A stretch of DNA of 64,000 bases from positions 346,138,823 to 346,202,822 of the forward strand of contig NC_058524.1 of assembly GCF_904849725.1 (NCBI RefSeq). Direction: 5' to 3'. Below, piece after piece: positions 55,830 to 64,000 of this stretch. The notes under the pieces are model-generated. The model was not told where the DNA came from. It did no database searches and saw nothing but the letters and a program-made list of their open reading frames with translations. Each line of letters starts with the position of its first letter. The stretch's first letter is position 1. The DNA comes from Hordeum vulgare subsp. vulgare (Eukaryota > Streptophyta > Magnoliopsida > Poales > Poaceae). Made by a program: the position numbers and the translations under genes.

Positions 55830-56960
55830 CATGTTCTAAGTATAGAACATGTGGAGCAGGTCCGTATTCCAGGTTATGGGCTCTTCGACTCCATTCTCAA
55901 GTTGTATAATCGATAAGCTCCATTGTGCAGGACTTTGGAGATGGCGTATGGCCCTTGCCACAAAGGTGTGAGCTTATGGGGGTTTTGTTGGTCCAGTCGG
56001 AGGACGAAGTCCCCTTCTTGAAACGCTCGGCCCCTCACTTGCTTGTCATGGTAGCGCCTCAGGTCTTGCTGGTACAGTGTGGACCGAATGAGAGCTAGTT
56101 ATCTCTCCTCTTCCAACAGATCCAAAATTTCTTGTCGTGCTGCTTCGGCTTCAGCTTCATTGTACTGCTCCACTCGGGGGAGTTGTGATGTAAGTCACTC
56201 GGCAGAACAGTTTCAGACCCGTACACCATGAAGAAAGGAGTACGCTTGGTTGAACGATCTTGAGTCGCCAGCATACCCCACAAGACGGATGGTAATTCTT
56301 CTACCCATGCACCCACATCGTACTTGAGATCTCTCATCAGTTGGGGCTTTAGTCCCTGCAGTATCATGCAATTCGCTCATTCTGCGTGCCCATTGGACTG
56401 CCCTGAGAGTGACAAAAGTTGCATAATTCTTCCTATTCAAAATTGGACCCATTGTTGGTGATGATATCGTGAGGAATTCTGAATCTGAAGATAATCTGCC
56501 GAATGAAGCTGACGGAAGTCGTCGAATCCAGGCTTTTGATGGGCTTCACTTTGACCCACTTGGTGAACTTATCCACCAGAACTAGCAGGTTGGTGAATAA
56601 GCTCATCCTAGTCCGTAAAGGGCCAACCATGTTGAGACCCCACACGGTGAATAGCCAGGTGAGAGGAATCGCTTTCAGCGCGTATGCAGGCTTGTGGGAC
56701 TGATTTTTATAGAACGCGCGTCCTACACAAAGCTCGACTAGGTCTCGTGCTGCCTCATTGGCTCGGGGCCAATAAAATCCCGCTCGGAAGGCCTTGGCCA
56801 CAAGCGTCTAAGAGGTCGTGTGCTGTCCATAGGTTCGCAAGTGAACCTCGTGCAAGATCTGTAGTCCTTCCTTTGGGGAAATGAACTTTTGACTAACTCC
56901 TGTAGCACATTTCTTGTATAGTTTGTCTTCGAGGATTCCGAAAACTTTAGACCGTCGAAC
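55830..56960 (-). pseudogene. Tat2 integrase, catalytic residues altered
   Basis: Blocks in order: AKAFRAGFYWPRANEAARDL, CVGRAF (expected C..C, second Cys lost), VWGLNMVGPL (expected GLDMVGP), DKFTKWVKVKPI, IITNNGSNFE (expected TDNGSNF), SNGHAE-stop-ANCMILQGLKP, VEELPSVLWGMLATQDRSTK, FMVYGSETVLPSD, then LRRYHDKQVRGRAFQEGDFV and LTPLWQGPYAIS in other frames. Both catalytic Asp codons thus read Asn. Several stops and shifts. Not functional. Confidence 0.75.
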
Positions 56961-56975
56961 GGTTCGATGAGCTTC

Positions 56976-57985
56976 CTATTCATCTTCAGCGAGCTCTTGC
57001 TGAAGCAAGTAAGCCTGATAAGGCTGAGTCAATTCGGGCGTGATGACCAGCATCTTGTGGATGAGGTCGTCCACAGCCGAGACATTGATTTCAGTCAGAT
57101 TGACGGACCGATTTCCTGTGGAGGTTCTTCCATAAAAGGATCTTCTTTGACTGAGGGGGTGCACAGGTGTTCGAGGAGCACACCTTTCGGAACGATTTTC
57201 TGAGTGGAACCGATCTTCGCCAAGTCATCAACTGCTTGATTCTTCGCTCGGGGCAAGTGGTGCAGTTCCAACCCTTCGAAGTTTTTCTCTAGCTTTCTAA
57301 CCGCGTTCGAGTAGGATGTAATGGCTGGGCTTTGAATGTCCCATTCCTTCATCACCTGATTTGCGACGAGTTCTGAGTCATCGTAGACCATAAAGCATCG
57401 CACGCCGAGTCAGATGGCCATGTGTAGTCCGTACAAGAGGGCTTCGTACTCAGCCTCATTGTTGGATGGGTCGTAGTGGATTCGAAGCACATAGTTCACT
57501 TGGTCTCCCCCTTGGGAAACGAGAACCACTCGAGTCCCCTGAACCGCGAAGCATGTTGGACCCGTCTAAGAACATGGTCCAATGCTCGGGAACTCGAGGA
57601 GCCGGCTGCTCTTGCTCCATCCATTCGGCTAGGAAGTCAACCATCTCCTCGGACTTGATCGCTATTTTTGCTTCAAACTTGATCTCTAGCGAAAGGAGCT
57701 CAATCGTCCATTTAGCCACTCGGCCAGTGGCATCCCTGTTTTGTAGGATTTCCGCCAAGGGAGCGTCATCGATGATAGTGACCGAGTGATCTTGGAAGTA
57801 ATGGACAAACTTCTTCACAACCAGATAGATAATGTTAACCAGCTTCTGGTAATGTGGATACCTTTGCTTGGAGGGAGTCAATACGTGTGAGATGTAATAG
57901 ATGGGCCGTTGCACCTTGTATGCTTTCCCGCTTCTTTGCGCTCCACGGTGAGAATGCTGCTAACGACTTGGCTAGTGGCAGCAAT
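56976..57985 (-). pseudogene. Tat2 gypsy RNase H and second RNase H
   Basis: 57456-57914: first RNase H tail (RPIYYISHVLTPSKQRYPHY), then NRDATGRVAKWTIELLSLEI and the second RNase H start (EHWTMFLDGSNMLRGSG, catalytic Asp). After a shift the Glu block (NNEAEYEALLYGLH) is at 57420-57455 and 57095-57403 carries FMVYDDSELVANQV (Asp) and NQAVDDLAKIG (Asp). The linker to integrase (56976-57164) follows. This confirms the two-RNase-H arrangement in Tat2 too. Confidence 0.7.
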
Positions 57986-58985
57986 CTACAAGAGTAAGGG
58001 CTCCTGGCTACTCGGGGCAGCTAACACCGGCTGGGGAAATAGCAAAGGCTTGAGTTGGTCAAAAGCGACTTGTGGTTCGTTGGTCCATTCAAATCTATTG
58101 GATTTTTTAATCAGTCGGTAAAGAGGTAGGGCCTTCTCGCCGAGTCTTGAGATGAAGCGGCTCAGGGCCACAAGGGAACCCATAAGCACATCCTGGATGC
58201 ACTCTCTACGTCTCATTTGGATTATGGCACCATTTTATCGGGATTGGCGTCAATGCCTCGTTCAAAAACAAGGAAACAGAGTAACTTACCAGCCGGCACC
58301 CCGAAAGTGCATTTGGCCATACTAAGTTTCATCCTGAAGCGCCGAAGGTTCGTGAAGGTTTCGGTGAGGTCAAACATGAGGTCGGAACCTTTCCTGGACT
58401 TGATCAAGATGTCATCCATGTCCGCTTCGACATTCCGACTGATGTGTTCCAGCAAACACTTCTGGATCATGTGCTGAAAAGTAGCTCTAGCATTTTTGAG
58501 GCCGAATGGCATGATGATGTAGCAAAAACACCCAATTGGGGGTGATGAAGGCCATTTTTATTTCATCTGGTCCATACATTCAGATCTGGTGGTACCCAGA
58601 GTATGCATCCAGGAACAACATGCGTTCACATCGAGTAGTTGAATCTACAATCTGATCTATGCGAGGTAAAGGGAAATGATCCTTCAGGCACGCCCGATTG
58701 AGGTGCTTGAAGTCAATACAAATTTGGAGTGAATTGTTCTTCTTAGGCACCATGACCACGTTCTCCAACCACTCGGAGTGGTACACCTCGTCGGTGAACT
58801 CGACAGCTAGGAGCGGAGCAATCTCCTCGTTGATTGCCTTGCACTTCTCCATGGAGGAGCAGCGCAAGTGTTCCTTGACGGGCTTGACTTTGGAGTCCAC
58901 TCGGAGGCGGTGCTCAGCCAGTTCCCTAGGAACACCCGGCATGTCATAAGGCTTCCTTGTGAAGATGTCCCAGTTCTCACGGAGG
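57986..58985 (-). pseudogene. Tat2 reverse transcriptase
   Basis: 58580-58942 opens MPGVPRELAEHRLRVDSKVK and reads VVMVPKKNNSLQICIDFKHL and MLFLDAYSGYHQI. 58222-58512 continues MPFGLKNARATFQHMIQKCL and the active site EADMDDILIKS, where family members have YVDD or YIDD: the two Asp remain but Tyr is replaced by Asp. Then FGVPAGKLLCFLVFERGID; 57986-58216 has ALSRFISRLGEKALPLYRLI. Stops near 58579 and 58221. Confidence 0.75.
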
Positions 58986-59494
58986 AACTGGATGAGCTCG
59001 ACTTCCTATTTCTCCTCGAGTGAAGTGGAAATGTTTCTCTCGGAGGCACTCAGGTCGGTAGGGTGGACGTGAATCATCTTGGTCTCACCGGCCTACTGAA
59101 AGGCACACTCAGTAGCCAGCCGTTTGGACCTGAGCATGTCAGCAGAGTTCACCGCCTTCTTGTACCCTTTGAGCTCGGCTGCAATGACTTGCTCGTTGGC
59201 GATTCGACAGCCGTGATGTAGGCATTCTTCAGCGATTTTCTGATAGCTGGTCACTGTAATCACACCTTTCAGTCCTAGCATCTTAATTTTAGGATGCATG
59301 TAACATGGACGGGCCATGAAACACACGTACGCAGACCCTACCCAGGATGGTGTGAAACGCGCATCAGATGTCGACCACCACAAAGGTCAGCCTTTCATTC
59401 CTATAATTATTCTCACCACCGAATATGACATTCAGGGTGATTTGACCGAGTGATTCAGCCTTCTTCTCGGGGATGACCCCGTGAAACTACATAT
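58986..59494 (-). pseudogene. Tat2 protease C-terminus and RT linker
   Basis: 59093-59383: SAYVCFMARPCYMHPKIKML and GVITVTSYQKIAEECLHHGC, matching AYARFMACPCYVYLKLKMPG of Tat1. After a stop the linker AGETKMIHVHPTDLSASERN leads to FTRKPYDMPGVP. At 59494 X3 interrupts the protease just after the active-site half, which must lie beyond the window. Confidence 0.7.
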
Positions 59495-61014
59495 TGATAC
59501 GTCCATTTTTCATGGTGCTTTCATGTTGATATTTATTTCTTTTTGGGTTGTTATTACACTTCACGGTATAATACTTATGCCTTTTCTCTCTTATTTTGCA
59601 AGGTTTACATGAAGAGGGAGAATGCCGGGAACTGGAATTCTGGCCTGAAAAAGGAGCAACTTTGAGATGACTATTCTGCGCAACTCCAAAAGCCGTGAAA
59701 ATCAACATGGACTTTTTCGGGATTTATAAAAAAAACTGGGCCGAAGAAGTACTAGAGGAGCGCCAGCAGGAGGCCACAAGCCTGCTAGGCGCGGCCTCCC
59801 CCCTGGTCGCGCCTAGGGGCTTGTGGGCTCCCACTTGGCCCTCTGGCTTCCCCCTTTCTCTACAAGAAGTGTTTCGGTCTGAAAAAAAACAGGAGGAGGC
59901 TTTTCGGAGGATTCGATGCCGCCACGAGGCGGTACATGAGCAGAACCAATCTAGAGCTACAGCAGGACGACCCTGCCGGGGAAACTTCCCACCAGGAGGG
60001 GGAAATCATCGCCATCGTCATCACCAACACTCCTCTCATCGGAGGGGACTCGTCACCATCAACATCTTCATCAGCAGCATCTCATCTCCAAACCCTAGTT
60101 CATCTCTTGTAACCAATCTCTGTCTCGCGACTCCGATTGGTACTTGTAAGGTTGCTAGTAGTGTTAATTACTCTGTGTAGTTTATTCTAGTAGGATTACT
60201 CGGTGGAAGAGTTTATGTTCAGATCTTTGATGCTACTCATTACCTCTCTGGTCATGAATATGATTATGCTTTGTGAGTAGTTACTTTTGTTCCCGAGGAC
60301 ATGGGATAAGTCATGCTATAAGTAGTCATGTGAATTTGGTATTCGTTTGGTAATTTGATGTGTTGTGTGTTGTTTTTCCTCTAGTGGTGTTATGTGAATG
60401 TCGACTACATAACACTTCACCATTATCTGGGCCTAGAGGAAGGCATTGGGAAGTAGTAAGTAGATGATGGGTTGGTAGAGTGACAAAAGCTGATACCCTA
60501 GTTTATGCATTGCTTCGTAAGGGGCTGATTTGGATCCACTAGTTTAGTGCTATGGTTAGACTTTGTCTTAATTCTTCTTTCGTAGTTGAGGATGCTTGCG
60601 AGAGGGGTTAATCATGAGTGGGATGCTTGTCCAAGTAAGGGCAGTACCCAAGCACCAGTCCACCCACATATCAAACTATCAAAGTAACGAACGTGAATCA
60701 TATGAACATGATGAAAACTAGCTTGACAGAAATTCCCACGTGTCCTCGGGAGCGTTACCTCCTATAAGACTTTGTCCAGGCTTGTCCCTTGCTACAAAAG
60801 GAATTGGGCCACTTTTCTGCACCGTTGTTACTTTTGTTACTTGCTACTTGCTATGAATCATCTCACCACACAACTACTTGTTACCGATAATTTCTGTGCT
60901 TGGAGATATTACCTTGGTGAAAACCACTTGTCACATCCTTCTGCTCCTCATTGGGTTTGACACTCTTACTTATCGAAAGGACAACGATAGATCCCCTATA
61001 CTTGTGGGTCATCA
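59495..61014 (+). repeat. X3 5' LTR, complete
   Basis: 1520 bp, TGATACGTCCATTTTTCATG ... CTTGTGGGTCATCA. It gives the reference for the truncated X1 LTR (first ~420 bp missing) and the deleted X2 3' LTR. Inner open frames (59695-60180, 60772-61075) are LTR shadows. Confidence 0.9.
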
Positions 61015-61025
61015 AGAATCTTTTC

Positions 61026-61043
61026 TGGTGCCGTTGCCGGAGA
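61026..61043 (+). other. X3 primer binding site (tRNA-Asp type)
   Basis: TGGTGCCGTTGCCGGAGA, 11 bp after the LTR; two differences from TGGCGCCGTTGCCGGGGA, the complement of the plant tRNA-Asp 3' end. Confidence 0.75.
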
Positions 61044-61120
61044 GTGAAGCGCCTTTGGTAAGTGGAATTTGGTAAGGAAACATTTATATAGTGTGCTGAA
61101 ATTTATTGTCACTTGTCACT

Positions 61121-62050
61121 ATGGAAACTAATCCCTTGAGGGGCTTGTTCGGGGTATCTTCACCTCGAACGGAAGCACAAAGTGTATCTCCTCAAACTGC
61201 TGCACCTACTAAAAATATTTGCTTTGAATTTCATTCGGGTATGCTTGAGAAACTGCTGGCTAATCCTTTAACAGGAGATGGAACATCAGATCCAGACTTG
61301 CATCTAATCTATGTAGATGAATTTTGTGGTTTATTTAAGCTAGTAGGTTTGCCCGAGGATGAGGTCAAGAAGAATATCTTGCCCTTATCTTTGAAGGATA
61401 AGGCGTTGACATGGTACAGGATATGTGATGATACTGGATCATGGAACTACAATCGGTTGAAATTGGAATTTCATCAAAAGTTTTATCCTATGCATCTAGT
61501 AGATCGTGATCGGAATTATATTTATAATTTTTGGCCTCGTGACAGAGAACGCATCGCTCAAGCTTGGGGGAGGTTTAAATCAATGTTATATTCATGCCCC
61601 AACCATTAGCTCTCGAGAGAAATTATCATTCAGAACTTCTATGCTCGGCTTTCTCATGATGATCGCACCATGCTTGACACTTCTTGTACCGGTTCTTTTA
61701 TGAAGAGAGATATTGACTTCAGATGGAATTTATAGGAGAGAATTAAACACAACTCTGAAGATTGGTAGCTTGATGAAGGTAACGAGTCAATTATGAATTT
61801 CAAGTTTGATTGTGTTAAATCCTTTGTTGAAACAAATACTTTTTGTGATTTTAGCACTAAGTATGGACTTGACTCTGAGATGGTAGCTTCATTGTGTGAT
61901 TCTTTTGCTGCTCATATTGATCTCCCCAAGGAGAAGTGATTTAAATATCATCCTCCCTTATAAGTCAATGTAGTTAAACCTAATCCAGTTTAAGAGAAAG
62001 TCATTGCATATAATGATCCTATTGTTCCTAGTGCTTACATTGAGAAACCA
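61121..62050 (+). pseudogene. X3 gag
   Basis: ATG 61121: METNPLRGLFGVSSPRTEAQ, then the gag domain EKLLANPLTGDGTSDPDLHL, LSLKDKALTWYRICDDTGSW, FHQKFYPMHLVDRDRNYIYN. In the same frame follow stops at 61607 (TAG), 61733 (TAG), 61766 (TAG), 61937 (TGA) and two TAA near 61960 and 61991, with the family sequence continuing between them (STKYGLDSEMVASLCDSFAA). A one-base loss near 62055 shifts into the protease frame. Only point damage separates it from a full gag. Confidence 0.8.
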
Positions 62051-62706
62051 CCTTTCCTGTTAGGATAAAGGATCATTCTAAAGCTTCAACTGTGATACGT
62101 AGAGGTTACATTAGAACACCTACACCCCCTGAGCAAATTATAGTTGAACCTAGCATTGCTATTATCAGAGATCTCCTGTCCGACAATGTTGACGGCCATA
62201 ATATTCACTTCTGTGAAGATGCTGCTAGAATTGCTAAACCACATGCTAGAGACAAACATAGGCATGTTTTTGGCACGCCTATTGTTTTTGTTAAGATAAG
62301 AGATCATTGTTATCATGGTTTATGTGATGTGGGTGCTAGTGTTAGTGCAATACCTCAATCCTTATATGATGAAATCAAAAACGAGATTGCACCTGTTGAG
62401 ATGGAACCTATTGATGTCACTATTCAGCTTGACAATAGAGATACTATCTACCATGTGGGAATTCTTAGGGATGTTGAAGTCTTGTGTGGTAAAACGAACT
62501 ATCCTACTGATTTCCTTGTTCTTGATACCACACAAGATAGCTTTTGTCCCATCATATTTGGCAGACCTTTTCTCAATACTGTCAATGCTCATATTAACTG
62601 TGAGAAGCAAACTGTCACTGTTGGCTTTGAAGGTGTGTCACATGAGTTCAATTTCTCCAAGTTTGGTAGACAACCTCATGAAAAAGAGTTGCCTAGTAGG
62701 GATTAA
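62051..62706 (+). pseudogene. X3 protease
   Basis: A 62092-62706 open frame of 204 residues. Active site LCDVGASVSAIP with Asp codon 62326-62328 intact; then VTIQLDNRDTIYHVGILRDV, YPTDFLVLDTTQDSFCPIIFGRPF, and the C-terminal FEGVSHEFNFSKFGRQPHEK. It ends in TAA 62704-62706, after which the same frame resumes at 62707. The domain itself looks complete; it is upstream of RT as usual in gypsy elements. Confidence 0.8.
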
Positions 62707-64000
62707 ACTATTTCCCTAACTTCTATTGCCGTGCCTCCTACTGATCCTTTAGAGCAATACTTGCTTGAGCATGAAAATGATATGCATATGGATGAAAGGG
62801 ATGAGATAGATAGAGTTGTCTTAGAACAATATCCTATCCTTAAGAATAACTTTCCTGTTGAACTTCTTGGAGATCCACCCCCACCAAAGGGTGATCATGT
62901 GTTCGAGCTTAAACAGTTGCGTGATACTCTTAAGTATGCTTATCTTGATGAAAAAGAGATATATCCTGTTATCATTACTGCTAGCTTCTCAGAGCATGAA
63001 GAAAAGAAGTTACTAAAAACTCTGAGGAAGCACCGTGCTGCTATTGGATATACTCTTCATGATCTTAAGAGTATTATTCCCACTCTATGCCAGCACAAGA
63101 TTAAAACCGATCCTCATTCCAAACCAGTTGATGATCATCAATGGAGATTAAATCCTAAGATGAAAGAGGTAGTAAGAAAAGAAATACTAAAGCTCCTGGA
63201 AGCAGGTATTATCTATCTTGTTGCTCATAGTGATTAGGTGAGTCCGGTGCATTCCGTCCCTAAGAAGGGAGGTATTACCGTTGTCCCTAATGATAAGGAT
63301 GAATTGATCCCACAGAGGATTATTACTGGCTATAGGATGGTGATCGATTTTAGGAAATTGAATAAAGCCACTAGGAAAGATCATTACCCTTTGCCTTTTA
63401 TTGACCAAATGCTAGAAAGACTGTCTAAACACACACACTTATGCTTTCTAGACGGTTATTCTGGTTTCTCCCAAATACCAATTGCACAATTTGATCAGGA
63501 GAAAACCACTTTCACGTGCCCTTTCGGTACCTTTGCTTACAGACGTATTCCTTTTGGCTTATGTAATGCACCTGCCACCTTTCAAAGATGTATGATGGCT
63601 ATATTCTCTGACTTTTGTGAAAAGATTGTTGAGGTTTTCATGGATGACTTCTCCGTCTACGGGTTTTCTTTTGATGATTGGCTCAACAACCTTGATCGGG
63701 TCTTGCAGAGATGTAAAGACACCAATCTTGTCTTCAATTGGGAGAAGTGCCACTTTATGGTTAATGAGGGCATCGTCTTAGGACATAAAATTTCAGAAAG
63801 AGGTATTGAAGTCGATAAGTCTAAGGTTGATGCAATCGAGAAAATGCCATACCCACAGATATCGAAGGTATAAGAAGTTTCCTTGGTCATGCTGGTTTCT
63901 ATAGGAGGTTCATTAAAGACTTCTCTAAGATTTCTAGGCCTCTTACCAATCTCTTGCAAAAGGATATTCGTTTTGTCTTTGACGATGATTGTGAGGAAGC
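62707..64000 (+). pseudogene. X3 reverse transcriptase, cut by the window edge
   Basis: 62731-63237 carries the connecting region (LEQYLLEHENDMHMDERDEI, AAIGYTLHDLKSIIPTLCQH, WRLNPKMKEVVRKEILKLLE) to TAG 63235. 63238-63873 has the whole RT palm in the same frame: VPKKGGITVVPNDKDELIPQ, MVIDFRKLNKATRKDHYPLP, LCFLDGYSGFSQIPIAQFDQ, IPFGLCNAPATFQRC and VEVFMDDFSVYG (FMDD 63637-63648). A one-base change near 63850 shifts the frame before SFLGHAGFYRRFIKDFSK. RNase H starts at the right edge (FVFDDDCEEA). Confidence 0.85.

Larger units (their letters stand above)
26680..59494 (-). mobile_element. Tat2: second Tat-lineage gypsy element, interrupted and running out of the window
   Basis: Pieces: 3' LTR (26680-27269), spacer and antisense gene 5' part (27270-29079), nested X2 (29080-51522), antisense gene 3' part (51528-53952), tandem array (54150-55740), and integrase, RNase H domains, RT and protease end on the - strand (55830-59494), where X3 is inserted. 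The two sides of X2 join into one antisense gene and share TSD CTCCA, so they belong to one element. gag, the protease active site and the 5' LTR should lie right of the window. It has the same plan as Tat1 but unrelated LTR and repeat sequences, and is more decayed. Confidence 0.8.
59495..64000 (+). mobile_element. X3: Athila-lineage gypsy element, 5' half
   Basis: 5' LTR 59495-61014, primer site, gag, protease and RT, cut by the window edge. It is the best preserved of the three X copies (LTR complete, protease and RT motifs intact), so probably the youngest. CATAT (59490-59494) is the predicted target duplication. Confidence 0.85.

Noticed and set aside
59695..60180. 161-residue frame in the X3 LTR
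   Set aside because: The homologous LTR positions of X1 and X2 do not keep this frame.
1..64000. A host gene, tRNA/rRNA, or a bacterial-type defence system
   Set aside because: Every supported coding stretch belongs to a retrotransposon or the CACTA element; no such gene was seen on either strand.

Overview
This window is plant nuclear DNA made almost entirely of nested transposable elements. I found no host gene, RNA gene, CRISPR array or bacterial or viral gene. The TGATACGTC... LTRs, the CACTA subterminal motif (GCAGACGGCAAAG) and the density of nesting all point to a large grass genome, most likely Triticeae (wheat, barley, rye or Aegilops). That assignment rests on recollection of these families and was not searched; family names are left open where I am unsure.

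Layout. 1-2080 is the 3' end of a Copia element of Sirevirus type (internal tail with several polypurine tracts, then the LTR at 690-2080). 2081-6078 holds two diverged copies of a Ty3/gypsy protease region (Y1, Y2); Y1 is split by a reverse-oriented solo LTR (3065-4696). From 6079 on, the window is one nested stack. X1, an old Athila-lineage gypsy element (+ strand, 5' LTR truncated), is interrupted by two Tat-lineage gypsy elements on the - strand. Tat1 (9200-22591) is complete, with a perfect 5-bp target duplication AGTAG. Tat2 (from 26680) runs off the right edge. Tat2 is in turn interrupted by X2 (29080-51522, same family as X1, target duplication CTCCA) and by X3 (from 59495, same family, continuing past 64000). 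The 5' LTR of X2 carries a 12.3-kb CACTA transposon (30414-42728). The depth is therefore X1 > Tat2 > X2 > CACTA, and the missing ends of X1, Tat2 and X3 should lie to the right of the window.

How the parts work. X1, X2 and X3 carry gag, protease, reverse transcriptase/RNase H and integrase in one orientation, a tRNA-Asp-like primer site, and (X1, X2) an extra small coiled-coil ORF in the env position; all are broken by stops and frameshifts. Tat1 and Tat2 carry gag-pol on the - strand with two RNase H domains. Between pol and the 3' LTR each also carries a convergent, multi-exon gene on the + strand encoding a protein with a PF04195 ('putative gypsy type transposon') N-terminus and coiled coils. 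In both, the space between the two convergent genes is filled by a tandem array of about 70-71 bp units, and an intron of the antisense gene carries its own repeats. The CACTA element encodes a TNP2-type transposase and a second Ptta/En/Spm-type protein, both with intact splice sites but premature stops. These two genes are bracketed by a roughly 916-bp direct duplication of hairpin-bearing repeats, and a 100-nt-arm foldback lies just upstream of the transposase start.

The most noteworthy items are the convergent antisense gene and repeat-array module shared by the two Tat elements, the foldback upstream of the CACTA transposase, and the direct duplication bracketing both CACTA genes.
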